From contig NC_081410.1 of NCBI RefSeq assembly GCF_030272615.1, positions 256,913,533 through 256,977,532 of the forward strand: a stretch of 64,000 nucleotides of DNA, read 5' to 3'. This stretch comes from Cryptomeria japonica (taxonomy: Eukaryota; Streptophyta; Pinopsida; Cupressales; Cupressaceae). Below are positions 1 to 11,289 of this stretch, piece by piece. Position numbers and translations under genes: made by a program. Every line of letters starts with the position of its first letter. The stretch's first letter is position 1. The notes under the pieces were generated by a model that made no database searches, was not told the origin of the DNA, and saw only the letters and a list, made by a program, of their open reading frames with translations.

Positions 1-2
1 TA

Positions 3-224
3 CCTATTTCTCCACCACTTGAAGAGAAACTATCTCGAGAAATAGAGATCTTGGAACAAAATGTTAAAAAAAGTGAAGTGAGTAGATCCCAGATGTTCAA
101 ACTATTTCAAAAATTTGGATATCACAATATGAACTTAGAGCCAGTTGATGTGCAAGCTCTTATTATGAAATTAGACATACTAGTTATTCTCAAACAAATA
201 AACATGAGAAACCAATATCAATAG
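3..224 (+). pseudogene. gypsy-type element G1: gag-region fragment, open at the window edge
   Basis: An open frame of 74 codons runs in from the window edge to a TAG at 222-224 and has no start codon inside the window. It is rich in Glu, Lys and Leu (for example LEEKLSREIEILEQNVKKSE) and looks like a helical gag segment that leads into the Ser/Thr/Pro-rich linker downstream. I do not recognise a named domain. Placement in a + strand Ty3/gypsy-type element rests on the pre-RT motif further on (1640-1735) and on the 3' LTR at 17653. It could equally be a linker fragment. Confidence 0.4.
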
Positions 225-1735
225 TAAACATAGCTAGAAATGCAAGTCCAACAACTAATACAACAAACAACACAACTCTTAGCGCCATAAATTGTATAAA
301 CAAGTCAACCACTACCAAGTTCACACACAATTACACAATCAATTTTGCCTTCAGTCACATCACATGTCTGTGAATATCCTCGTATGTCTTCAAATACATC
401 ACCATTGGTATCCCAAACAAATGCAAGTGTATTTAAAAAAAATTCATCCTTTTGACATCAATCGAACATCGCCAATGTGTCACCTATCATGCAGCAAGGT
501 AATTTGCCCATGTCTAGCAATGACACTTCCCATCAAGACTTTGCAAGTCTCAAGTAGCCTCCATATCTTCCACCATTTCCTGATACCTTGAAGTCACACA
601 AGAGTAGTTTTCACCATCTCTATCCAATAATGCAACCTCCCAAGGACTATCGATAATAAGTTTCCAAGATAATACAATTCATGATGCTAGTTCTTTCCAT
701 GCATTAGAAATTCAAGATCCAATGCCATCATATACTCCTATTATAGAGAGTCCTATACAAAATCCTTTCTCATCAGGCCAAATTGTTGAAACCTTCCAAG
801 AATCTCCCATGAATATCCAAACTCCTTCCCCGTGTCAAGAGGATGATCCAAAATTAGAAGAAATGAGTCCTAAAACAAATAACGATCAAGAACAAACTTT
901 TCCATCCTACCCAATTTTTGATCAAGATCCCACTGACCAAGAATCTTATGATGACCCCCTCGCTCTTTTCTATTCTGTTCATAATGATACTCTTTAATCT
1001 AAAGAACAAAGTTTCCTTTCAAGTCCCATCCAACATCCACCTCCTAAGAAAGAATATGGCATCCCTTCCATCCTTCCTAATAATAATTTCCAATTCAAGA
1101 TCAAAGTATTCCTTCACCTTCATGTCCTAAGCAAGATCCCTCCACCTCTTCATCTCCATGTCATAATCCTCCATGTTCCTCACAATATTCCCTCTCAAAT
1201 GAACTTACCATTTCTCTTAGTCCCCCTCATGATCCTAATCCCTATACACAAGTTTTTCATGAATTCCATATCAATGAAATCACTTATCCTGATCATACTA
1301 TAGAGAGCAATTTATCAATGATTGTATGTGTGTCATTTTCACATGCCAATGTGGTGACAAGCACAAGCATAAAACTAGCTAATGAAACCAACACCAGAAC
1401 TACTCCATCATCTTCTTCAAGCACAAGCATAACACCAACTAATGAGATCAATGCTTGGTTGGCTTCATCATCCTCTTAAAGTGCATCAATAGAAATAGGC
1501 ATAACACCTTCTCATGTCACAACTTCAAAATGAGAATCTATTTGCTTCATACACCCACACTTGATAGATTGGGGGCAAGAGGATCTATCACAATTGGATT
1601 GCTTCAAAAATGATAAGGCTATATCTAAATTCATGGGTGCTAGAGCTAGATTTCCCTCCGATAATCCACAAAATCCAAAAACTAAGGAAATCAACATTGG
1701 AGATGCTGAACATGTACACTTAGCCGAGTCCTTAT
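225..1735 (+). pseudogene. G1 gag-pol linker ending in a pre-reverse-transcriptase motif
   Basis: This is a decayed coding stretch with several stops and frame changes. Its product is Pro/Ser/Thr/Gln-rich (open piece 722-997, then another frame from about 1237). The last part, 1561-1735, reads in one frame and includes NPKTKEINIGDAEHVHLAES. That pattern (PK...INIG....) is typical of the stretch just before reverse transcriptase in plant Ty3/gypsy polyproteins. The frame is cut at 1735 by element A and resumes at 7834. The linker also resembles the ORF carried by element A (both contain QDQSIPS followed by PCH and DP.. blocks). No protease or zinc knuckle is visible, so G1 was already degraded. 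Family placement is inference from the motif. Confidence 0.55.
1731..1735. repeat. Target-site duplication of element A, left copy (CTTAT)
   Basis: CTTAT stands directly before the LTR start TGAAGAGGGG and again directly after the last LTR base at 7830-7834. The match fixes both ends of element A and shows the LTR starts at TGAAGAGGGG, not at the inner TGTAGG. Confidence 0.85.
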
Positions 1736-2689
1736 TGAAGAGGGGAAAATAAGAAATGTAGGATTAATGATTAGTATTCAAATAAAATACATAAAACACA
1801 AAGAATGACCATTTATACCTTTCTATTTTACCTCTCCCTCAAATTGAGCTTGATGAAGTGGAAGATGTGCCCTTGATGTGGTCCTTGCTTGATGTGGATG
1901 TGGATTGCTCTCCTTTGCTTCAACAAAATTGTTGGATCAATATTAGGATTGGATTGTGATAGATATATGAGGATTTGTATTAGAAGAGGATTGGATACAG
2001 GATCATGAAGACATTATGATGGCATGATAATAGAAGATCAAAGAGGATAGAAGAAGAATGAGGATGCTATGAAGAAGATGTGTCCTTTGAGGAGGAAATG
2101 ATCTCCAACTTATAGATTGGAGGAGGCCAAGGAAGGGCCAATATTGATTTCTTTATGGAGGGTTGAGATTGATTTGAGATAGAAGGCATGGATCAAGGGT
2201 GCCTTGGGAAAATAAATAGGAATATAAAATTCCTTGAGAAGAGGGGGGAAAAGAAATTTGAATTAAAAATGAGGAATTAAAAATTTCAAAATAAGGATGC
2301 ATTGAGGGATTCAAAGAAATTTGAATTTCTTTGAGAGGGTCAATGTTGATGTGACATGAGTGGGAATTAAAAATTGGAGAATAATGATAAGTATGATTAT
2401 GAGAGATACTAGAAGGATTAATTAGGTGGAGTGGGATTAGGAAAAGTGTTTTGTAGGAATAACATGAGTAGGTTAATTAATTATAATTAATTAACTGAGT
2501 GGGTTTAGAGGAAATAATTATTGGAGGGAATTTAGAAGAATAGGGGAATAATTAATTTATTTGATCATAGTGACAGGATTAGTCAAATTAGATTTAATTA
2601 ACATCAGGAGGAATAAGGATAACACAATTAAATCAATTAATTATGTTGAAAGGCTTAAATTGATTAAATATTAATTTTAGGTGTCTACA
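1736..2689 (-). repeat. Element A 3' LTR
   Basis: 954 bp, TG...CA, close to the copy at 6875-7829. On the minus strand it starts TGTAGACACC after a polypurine tract. A TATA-like TATAAGTTG (minus) lies at 2106-2114. Confidence 0.85.
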
Positions 2690-2741
2690 TTTTTCCCCTC
2701 TTTCATATAGCATCATGAAATGATGTTATATCAAAGAAGAA
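2690..2741 (-). promoter_or_regulatory. Element A polypurine tract with an adjacent hairpin
   Basis: On the minus strand an imperfect inverted repeat (about 2707-2738, ATATAGCATC pairing with GATGTTATAT around a TGAAA centre) is followed by GAAAGAGGGGAAAAA and then the LTR start. The polypurine tract is the plus-strand primer for reverse transcription. The hairpin recurs at the same place in G1, G2 and G4. Confidence 0.7.
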
Positions 2742-5129
2742 TAAAACATAGTGGAAGAAAAGGATAAGGACTAGTAGCATGATGTCCCAGTCATAAGATG
2801 ACTAAGAAGGACATGGAGGAAGGATGATGAGGAAGTAGTTGTATGCCCCCTCGAGAGGACATGCGAGTTCAAAGAACATGGGTGTGCTCTCGAAATGGAT
2901 TAGAAGACTAGGTGATGAAATGATGAAAGAGGTAATGAGATAAAGAAATGATAAATGGATTGGATTTCTTGTTGAGAAAATATATAGAGAAAACCTAGAT
3001 TTGATATTTCCATGGATAGTCTACACCATTGATTATAAGAACCAGGATGATATGAAGATCCAAGGCATGGACTCACGCTTAGTCAAATAGGAACGCCTTG
3101 CATACAATCATGCAAGTGTTGATAAACACTAATGTAGGGTTGCTGGTTCGTACAAGGAAGACCTTCAAACACACCATACCATGAAAACTATGTCCCATTA
3201 TACACTAGCCAAGACATACCAAGATATAGGATGATCAAGGCAGTCCTAAACAAGTATAGGTCTGGGACACAAGATGAAAACAAAGAGAAAAGATCAAGCA
3301 TGCAAACAATATACACATGACCAACTGACATCTCTTGCCAAGAGTAGGAAATGGATTTGGATAAACTGTTGGACTAGGGAAGGAGGCATCTCAAGGGGAA
3401 GGTGATGGATTTGGATAAACTGCCAGACATGGCAAGAATTCCTCCTAATGGGCAAGGTATGGATAGCTTGATGGATGACAAAAGACAAATGGATGTGTAA
3501 GGTCTGTAGGTGAGGATTATTTCTTAGATTTGATTAGCACAGTATGCATTGGTGCTTGGATTAGGTGCAAGTCAATGTAAGGTCAATATGGGAAAGCTTA
3601 GTTTGATGGGGAAATATTAGTTTCATGGATTTGATAGGATTGGAAGAAGGATAAAGGATTAGATAGGATGAAAAGGGGGATGGGTGACTGAATAGGATTG
3701 GATTGGGTATGGTATTAATGATTAAATTGTAAGAAATGGAGAATATGATTGAATGAGATAGGATTGGATTAGAAATTGGGTAGGATGGGGTGGATTGGTG
3801 GATAGGATTTGATTGACTAGAATGAATGACAAGGGAGAACCAAGGATTGGTAGAAGGATGGATGGACGGATGGAGAGAGATAGTGTTTGGATAGGAGATA
3901 GATGGATTGAGTGGATAGATATGGATAGGATATGGAGGATTAAAGGATGGAGGGTAGGGTGATGGAAACCCAAGGACTATGCTACAAAGGAGTGCAATGC
4001 CCCACAATAGAGGTAGTGTAATTAGGGATGTAAGGATGGTGGATAGAGATGTATGAGTTTGAAGGATAATATGTAATGGATATGGATGGTAAACGATTTA
4101 AGGCTTGTGTTTTCCAAAGCATGCATGCATATACATTATTTTTCCTCTATATGATCCAGACCAAAGATAAGAATGGAGGATTCATTTTGATAGGATGAGG
4201 GATATGAGATGGAGGATATGGATAGGATAGTCAAGATCAAAGATAGGAAAGGAGAGTGGACTTAGATAGGATGCAGATGGATGAGCCGATTGCATGGATG
4301 AATCTTGCCCCCAAGTGTAGAGTGCAAGAGGATAGTTACACATGATGCTTGTTTGCCTATTTTTCATCATGGTACTTACCCAAAGCACCACAAGAAGTGG
4401 TTTTCACCATTGGATGAAATGGTTTTTCTTTACTTTTTTTTATTTCTTTTTTTTTGTATTTTTCTTGATTTTTTTTCTTTTTTTGAATTTTTGGAATAGT
4501 TTGGGTGGATAAGGATGAGGATGAGAAGATGTGGAAGATAGTGGATGGATTAAAGAGTAAGGGAGGACTCAAGCATCTAGTTCCATAGATGGTATGCCTT
4601 AGTATTTCTTTGAGCTAGAGGTATGCTCATAGGTGTTGGTAACAATACTTGGGGAGATGACATGGATAGGGGATGGAAGATAAGGATTTGGAAAGGATTG
4701 GACTAACAGAATGGGATTGTGAAAAATGGATAGTGGATCATGGATGGGGTTTTCAAAAATTTGTGGAAGATAAACATTAGCACACACCTTGAAGGGTGGT
4801 GGAGTAGTGGAGGAGAGTGTTTTGAATTAGATGGGGGATAAAGTGTGGATTTTGGGAAATGAGGACCCAAAATAGAAGAAGGGGATGATGGATTTTGGGA
4901 CATAAGGACCCAAAATGGATTTTTAAGATGGAGGAGTGTTAGATAGAGGATTGGAGGACTTATGAATGGATGGAGCTTTTGGATTAGAAAGTTTGGATGC
5001 TGATTTTGATTTTACTTTGGAATGCATTGCTTCTTTGGGAATCCACATAGTTTTTAATTTTTAATTTTGGGGCTTTTGTGGCCTTTTTTATTTTTCTTTC
5101 TTTTAGATCACATTTTCCTTTTGAGCATG
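2742..5129 (-). other. Element A 3' noncoding region, strongly strand-biased
   Basis: There is no convincing gene. The + strand is purine-rich, with degenerate GGATTGGAT/GGATAGG repeats (3640-4280) and a T-rich run at 4430-4495. Open frames on either strand here (for example minus 4007-3561) are products of the repeats: Pro/Ser/Ile/His-rich with no domain. About 4000-4820 resembles 28440-29560 in G2, including a shared stretch GCACACACCTTGA.GGGTGG (near 4782 and 29518). I read this as the 3' region of the lineage. Confidence 0.5.
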
Positions 5130-6560
5130 TCATTTTGAGGGGACATGTTTATTCTTTGATTTTTGTGGATTTTGAGATTTATGGTTTTTAGATTGGGCAT
5201 CTAAATTGTTTCCAATAGCAATGGGATGGGTGCATGAGGATGAATTACTTAAGGATTTTATGGATGGTGGGATGATGGAAGGAGCATGTTGGGAGACATT
5301 CAATGATGTGTGCCTTTGTTGATCTTGCTTAGGGATAGTGGATGGAATGATGTAAGGACCCAAAATGGATGGAAGGAATGGAGGATTTAGTTTTGGAATA
5401 TAAGGTCCCAAAATGGATGTGGATGACAGGGGATAATGGGATTTTGATTTGTATGAAGGGAATTTGGATTTAAGAGGAATAGAGGATGTACCAACATCTT
5501 TAGCATTAGCTTAAGGACCCTTATTATTTCGGAAAGAAGATGTGAGTCCATTTTGAGGGGGATGAGATGTGGAAGGAAGATTAGGATCTTTAGATGGATT
5601 GTGATCATGACATGGAGATGAAGGGATACTTTGATCTTGACTAGGGAGGGTATCATGAGATGGAGTGGGAGGGGTGATTGGATCATGGGATGGAAGAGGA
5701 TCATGCGATGGAGGGAGAGGGTTGGATAGAGGAATCATATGATCATGAGAGGAAGTGGACGTGATGGGATCATTAGATGGAGTGGAGGGAGATGAATCAT
5801 GAGATGGGGAGGATTCTATGCTAGCGTGCTTTGGAAAAAGATTTTGGCATGTTTGGATTTGTGGGGATTGTGTGATGGAGGAAGATATGGAAGCTTTGAT
5901 GTGAGTAGATGGGGAAATGGGGGTATCATGAAGTGTGGAGGATTGAGATTTCTTTTGAGGTGGAGGTGATTGGGGTGGATGGAGGACTTGAGGAGACTTG
6001 GCCACTTTGCTTCAAGGTGGGGATTTTGTCTCCTTTTCTAGCATGTCTTGGATAAGATTATGGATTATGTACTTGGAGGATGTGGATAATATGAATTTTG
6101 GAGGATTAGGATTAGATGGAGAATTGGGTTTAGATGGGGGATGAGGGTTGGATGGAGTATTAGGATAATGGATTGGGGAATTAGGATTAATGCTTGGAGG
6201 AATGTGGAGTAAAGGATTTGGATGGGGAGTAGAGGTAATGAATGCATTGTAGAAGGATGGGGATTGGGATGTAGATGGAGGGGGAGATGGAGGTATACAT
6301 ATTGGACTAGAGGAGTATGTGGATGAGGGATAATATGGAGATATGGATGGGGAATAAGATGGATTTCCCTTGTCGAAGGTAGAGGAAGGATATGAGATAT
6401 GGTATAGATTGGGATTGGATGTAATGTGTTGAGATGGGATGGATGAAGGTATGATAGGAGAGTGGGAGATTATGGGATTGACTTGATAGATAGGTTGAGG
6501 TGGTTCATGAACTTCCATGAGCATCTTCTCATGCCAAGATTTAAAATTATGAGTAGCCAT
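5130..6560 (-). pseudogene. Element A single ORF: Pro/Ser/His-rich gag-linker protein, broken
   Basis: From an ATG at 6560 one minus frame runs to about 5130 (about 476 codons) with in-frame stops (for example 6009-6011). The N-terminus, MATHNFKSWHEKMLMEVHEP, is the only ordinary-looking part. The rest is low-complexity Pro, Ser, Thr, His and Asn, with repeated HDP and SPSHD-like blocks and a recurring SILGPYIPK-like phrase. No catalytic motif, zinc knuckle, signal peptide or membrane segment is seen. Blocks such as QDQSIPSS and PCH are shared with the G1 linker at about 1090-1240, so I read it as the gag/linker part of a gypsy-type polyprotein kept after pol was lost. Whether it encodes a functional capsid cannot be judged. 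Confidence 0.55.
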
Positions 6561-6874
6561 GTTGAGAATGAAGGATTAGATTGGAATTGGATGAATATGA
6601 GGATTAGGAATTGGCTTTGAATTATGATGGATCAGATTTGGATTGTATTGGATTAGTCCTTGGATTATAATTTAATTTTATTGGAATGGTCCTTGGATTA
6701 GGACTTGACTAGATTGGAATGGGTCCTTGGATTAAGACTTGATTTGATTGGATTAGTCCTTGGATTAGGACCTAGATGGGAATTGATGATGAATTGGATT
6801 AAAGGACTGGATAATTGCTTGATGGAGGCTTGGATAACCGGATTAGGAAGATGGATGGATTTGATTGATTGGAA
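6561..6874. repeat. Element A leader of GGATTAG-type degenerate repeats
   Basis: About 310 bp between the LTR and the ORF start are made of drifted units such as GGATTAGTCCTTGGATTA (6650-6780). No gene is seen. The + ORF across 6705-6938 follows from the repeat and enters the LTR, so it is not a gene. Confidence 0.5.
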
Positions 6875-7829
6875 TGAAGAGGGGAAAATGATAAATGTAG
6901 GATTAATTGTTAGTATTCAAATAAAAAACAAAGAATAACCATTTATACCTTGTTATTTTACCTCTCCCTCTGATTGATCTTGATGAAGTGGAAGATGTGC
7001 CCTTGTTTCTCCACTTGATGTGCTCCTTGCTTGATGTGGATGTGGATTGCACTCCTTTGCTTCAACATGATTTTTGGATCAATATTTGGATTATATTGTG
7101 ATAGATAGATGAGGATTTGGATTAGAAGAGGATTGGATAGAGGATCATAAACACATTATGATGACATGATAGTAGAAGATAGAAGAGGATATAAGCAGAA
7201 TGAGGATGCTATGAAGAAGATGTGTGCTTTGAGGAGGAAATTATCTCCAACTTTTAGATTGGAGGAGGCCAAGGAAGGGCCAAGATTGATTTCCTTATGG
7301 AGGGTTGAGATTGATTTGAGATAGAAGGCATGGATCAAGGGTGCCTTGGGAAAATAAATAGGAATATAAAATTCCTTGAGAAGAGGGGGGAAAGGAAATG
7401 AATTCAAAATTCCAAAATAAGGATGCATTGAGGGATTCAAAGAAATTTGAATTTCTTTGAGAGGGTCAATGTTGATGTGACATGAGTGGGCATTATAAAT
7501 TGGAGAGTAATTATAAACATTATTATGAGAGATTATAGAAGGATTAATTAGGTGGAGTGGGATTAGGCAAAGTGATTTTTCAAAAATCACATGACTAGGT
7601 TAATTAATTAGAATTAATTAACTGAGTGGGTTTAGAGGAAAAAATTATTGAAGGGAATTTAGAAGAATAGGGGAATAATTAATTAATTTGATAAATTATT
7701 TATTGGACCATAGTGATAGGATTAATCAAATTAGATTTAATTAACACCAGGAATAAGGATAACACAATTAAATCAATTAATTATGTTGACAGGCTTAAAT
7801 TGACTAAATATTAATTTTAGGTGTCTACA
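6875..7829 (-). repeat. Element A 5' LTR
   Basis: 955 bp, same ends as 1736-2689 (TGAAGAGGGG at the left, TGTCTACA at the right), followed by the CTTAT duplication at 7830-7834. The TATA-like site has decayed to TAAAAGTTG (minus, 7247-7255). Confidence 0.85.
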
Positions 7830-7833
7830 CTTA

Positions 7834-7908
7834 TATCCTATTGGAAAAGACATCTTTATCCGACTCTTCAAACAAAGAACAATGAACTACCTACACAAAA
7901 CTCCATGA
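7834..7908 (+). pseudogene. G1 pol fragment resuming after element A
   Basis: Counting the duplicated CTTAT once, the frame of 1561-1735 continues here for about 24 codons (reads ...GKDIFIRLFKQRTMNYLH) to a TGA at 7906-7908. This fits the segment just ahead of RT in gypsy polyproteins, where a helix rich in Lys and Phe precedes the RT domain. No RT follows, so the rest of pol was deleted from G1. Confidence 0.55.
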
Positions 7909-8331
7909 TCCTATGAACAACATACACCTTAAATGATACTATATCTAAGGGTTGGGTTAGTTTAGGTTTTACTTTCCGCATTGCATCTCATTTTCTTCAA
8001 AGCACTGCATCACATATTGTTTCTTTTTCAAATGTATCGCATTCATAAAATTTCTACATTGGCATATATCAGCATCAATAAAACAAGGCAACTGTCCAAG
8101 TTTATCATCCATTTTCATTCAAGAGAAACAAGGGTCATCTCCTTTCTTAGATATTCAGACATGAAGTCTGTGAGATCCTAAGGTCATTCATTTTCAATAT
8201 TACCCTGTGACAACGCTTTACTTACGGTTGGGTAAAGATTTCAATATTTGAGACTTGTTAACTCAAATCTATCAATTGGTATATCTCAAACACATTAACA
8301 AAATCTCTAATTCATTTGAGACACTTAGTTG
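7909..8331 (+). other. G1 internal remnant with no recognisable gene
   Basis: This is AT-rich sequence. A 66-codon open frame (7981-8181) shows no domain and no coding signature. The last five bases, AGTTG (8327-8331), are the left target-site duplication of copia-1. Confidence 0.4.
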
Positions 8332-9563
8332 TGTTAGACAGTTCAAATAACTAGAAGACAACTGAGAGGGGGGGGATGAATCAATTGTCTCAGATTACCA
8401 GAACCTTAAGCAATTAAAACTTTAATACTGGAACACAAAATATTAATATCAGAATGCTTAAAAAAAATACCAGAATAGTGGTTAAACCAATTAAGCATAA
8501 ACAATAATCACAAAATAAATACCATCCACATGACACCAAGATTTATACATGGAAAACCTAGTAAAGGGAAAAACCACGGTGAGAAGCCTACCCACAGTCA
8601 GATAATACTTCTATAGTAAGTATGTGAATTACAATTGAAGGGCTTGCACTTTTAGGAAGGCCAACAACCTAGAGCACATTGCTCATCACAAAAGGAGCCT
8701 CACTGACTACATAGAAATCCAAACTACAATCTGGAGAAGAGGTTGAACTGCAAAGATGGCATCTCCTATGCATGGGTACAGTTCTCATTAAGCTTAGTAG
8801 TGGAGGACTAAATCCTCTTACATAAACCTAATTTGATCTCCAATGATCGACCAAATCCTCTACTTGAATGATATTACATTATTCACACATTACATATCCA
8901 TATCCCATTCCCATGATCTGATCTACAATGAGATCTTACATCTATATATACAAACCCTCGACCATAAACAACCAGGTCGGCCACCAGAAAATAAACCAAT
9001 TACATAATTACAAAACATGTTGGCCTTAGACTAAACAAATAATATCCAACACATAAGACATCCTAGAAATATACTGAGAGGACCAATCCACACATTACAT
9101 TAAACTGGTCCATAACCTAGACCAATTGGGACCCAATATAGGCCCACATGCTAAAGCAATGATCTCCATCTTCCAAATCTCAAACATGATCACCAATAGC
9201 ATCCTGAAACTCCACCAATATCTGTACCAACACCACTTATGCATATCATCAAAGATCTTCAATAGAAGCTCTGTCGATGAAACCCTCACCGAAATCGCAA
9301 GACAAGCTTCCAATCAAATAGGATAGAATCTAATCACCAGACCAAAACCAGCTAATTGAATATTAACATGACTATCATGAATAAGATAAATCTATAACCA
9401 AATTATACTGGAGCCTACCGGATCATGCCGGATCCAAACCAACCAGAAACTACTCAACCTACCAGGACCAGAAGGGTATCAATAAAGCATCCAAACAACT
9501 AGTGTTGACATCAATGACAAAACATCAATGCAACACATATTCAATTTCTCCAAATGGCCAACA
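8332..9563 (-). repeat. copia-1 3' LTR
   Basis: 1,232 bp, TGTTAGAC...GGCCAACA. It contains the GGAAAACC...GGGAAAAACC motif (8549-8586) and a G-run (8371-8378) found at matching places in all copia-type LTRs of the window. Confidence 0.92.
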
Positions 9564-9580
9564 ATATCCCCCTTTGGCAT
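9564..9580 (-). promoter_or_regulatory. copia-1 polypurine tract
   Basis: On the minus strand CCAAAGGGGGATAT stands directly before the 3' LTR start TGTTGGCC. The same tract precedes the N1 and copia-2 3' LTRs. Confidence 0.85.
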
Positions 9581-9963
9581 TGATGGAAACACTAGATGTG
9601 AAAAACATCTAAGTACCAAGAAATGCCAAGCAAGTCTCCCCCTAATGGAAGACAACCAACAATCTCCCATAGAAATGAAGTTCTGAAACAAAGACCAAAC
9701 TCCCCCTATGAATAATATCTCTGTAAATCTCTAAATTATATATCTCTCCCCCTGATGTATATAACTCCTTAATTTTTTCTTTTTCACATCAATATCTCCC
9801 CTTTGACTTCAATGCCAGAAATATGATAAAAATATCAAAGAAAAAACATAAACCATTGAATCACAAAGATGAATACTCCCCTTGAGCAGTTACATCCCCA
9901 CATCAGTGCTGGAATGAAAATATCTTTGATAATGGATACTAGACTGGTGTCAAGCCACATCAA
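9581..9963 (-). other. copia-1 3' noncoding segment
   Basis: There is no gene between the end of the RNase H frame and the polypurine tract. On the + strand it is rich in CTCCCCCT runs (purine-rich on the coding strand). Confidence 0.5.
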
Positions 9964-10681
9964 TTAAGTCTCTACCAGAGGTGTAGAAACTCCCAATCTG
10001 TCTCTGAAGTACTCAAATGATTCTTTAGGCAAAGGTTTAGTGAAGATATCTGCAGTCTGCTCTTTAGTGTTCACATAAACCAATCTAACTTCATTTGCTT
10101 CCACCTTTTCCTTCAAAAATTTATACTTGATAGATATGTGCTTTGTCTTGGAATGAAATACCAGATTCTTTGATATGTCAATAGCAGTAGAGTTATCACA
10201 GTGAATAACTACTGATCCATTACAATCCACTTTTATATCCTTCAACATTTGCTTCATCCATAGAACCTGTGTACATTTAGTAGAAGTAGCAACATACTCA
10301 ACTTCAGCAATAGATAAAGAAGTACATGATTACTTCTTGCAGATCCATAAAACCAACTTCTTTCAAAGAAAGAAAGCTCCATTGGAAGTACTTTCCCAGT
10401 CATCAACATCTCCAGCCCAATCTGCATCTGTATATGCACATAAAGTAAAGTCATCATCCTCAAGGTACCACAAACCATATTTTGATGTACCTTGAAAGTA
10501 TCTAAAAAACTTTTTCACCACACTCTCATGATTTTCTCTAGGATCACTCTAAAATCTTGATACAATACAAACAACATTCACTATGACAGGCCTAGTCTGA
10601 GTCAAACAAAGTAGACCTCCAATCATATATTTGTATCTTGTAGGATTTACCGGTGCATAAACATCTTTCCTTGTCAATTTC
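9964..10681 (-). pseudogene. copia-1 RNase H region
   Basis: The clean C-terminal frame (10257-9964, 97 residues) contains VIHCDNSTAIDISKN, HSKTKHISIKYKFLKE and TADIFTKPLPKESFEYF, the standard end of plant copia RNase H. Upstream, to about 10680, the frame is broken into pieces (10478-10254 is a shifted fragment). The enzyme would remove tRNA and genomic RNA during reverse transcription. It is inactive here because of the frame breaks. Confidence 0.85.
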
Positions 10682-11289
10682 TCACTTTTTAACCATAGGA
10701 GTACTTACCAATTTAGAATATCCCATACAAAATTTCTTCAACAATTCCTTAGCATACTTAGTTTGATGGATGAAAATACCTTTGTCAGTCTGAGTAATCT
10801 GCAAACCAAGGAAAATTTTCATTTCCCCAATCATAGACAATTCAAATTCTTTCTCCATATTCTTAGAAAATTCCATGCATAACTTATCTTTGCCTCCAAA
10901 AATAATGTCATCAACAAATACTTTAATAATCAATATGTCATCATCGGTGATCTTATAGTATAAATTACTGTCAGCATTACCCTTAGTAAAACCAAGCTTC
11001 AAAAGATATTTATCCAACCTTGCATACCAGGCTCTAGGTGCTTGTTTCAATCTATATAAAGCTTTCCTTAACCTACAAACCATGTTTGTATCATCTAATA
11101 GTGAAAAACCATCAATTTTCTCATTATAAACTTCCTCATCAAGATCCCCATTCAAAAATGCACACTTAACATCCATCTGATAAACCTTGTAGTTCTATGG
11201 GTAGCATAGGCAAGAAATAATCTCACATCTTCAATCCTAGCTATAGTTGCAAAAGTCTCTCCATAATCAATTCCTTCCTTCTAAGAATA
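10682..11289 (-). pseudogene. copia-1 reverse transcriptase
   Basis: The open piece 11176-10682 (164 residues) starts MDVKCAFLNGDLDEEVY and contains [16 protein letters not shown] and the catalytic box FVDDIIFGG (FVDD in place of the usual YVDD), then IFLGLQITQ and STPMVKK. These are the palm motifs of Ty1/copia RT. The N-terminal fingers (GTKWVFRNK... ARLVCK) lie at the end of the integrase frame near 11290-11365, with a frameshift at about 11200-11290. The downstream part of RT is in yet another frame. It is a pseudogene. Confidence 0.9.

Larger units (their letters stand above)
1736..7829 (-). mobile_element. LTR retrotransposon A, non-autonomous, inserted in G1 pol
   Basis: Two ~955-bp LTRs (1736-2689 and 6875-7829) flank about 4.2 kb, with a 5-bp TSD (CTTAT). 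Orientation is minus: reading the minus strand, a polypurine tract (GAAAGAGGGGAAAAA) lies directly before the LTR start TGTAGACACC at 2689. The internal part holds one degraded Pro/Ser-rich ORF (6560-5130) and a long 3' noncoding region. No PR, RT, RNase H or integrase is seen, so it must have used proteins of another element. The tRNA primer site next to the right LTR does not match TGGTATCAGAGC; the bases there read TTCCAATCAATC on the minus strand. The 3' region (about 4000-4820) resembles 28440-29560 of G2, so A is a deletion derivative of the same lineage. Confidence 0.85.

Noticed and set aside
3561-4007. Minus-strand ORF of 148 codons rich in Pro, Ser, Ile and His
   Set aside because: It lies in GGAT-type degenerate repeats of element A. 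Overlapping frames give similar low-complexity proteins, as expected from the repeat and not from a gene.
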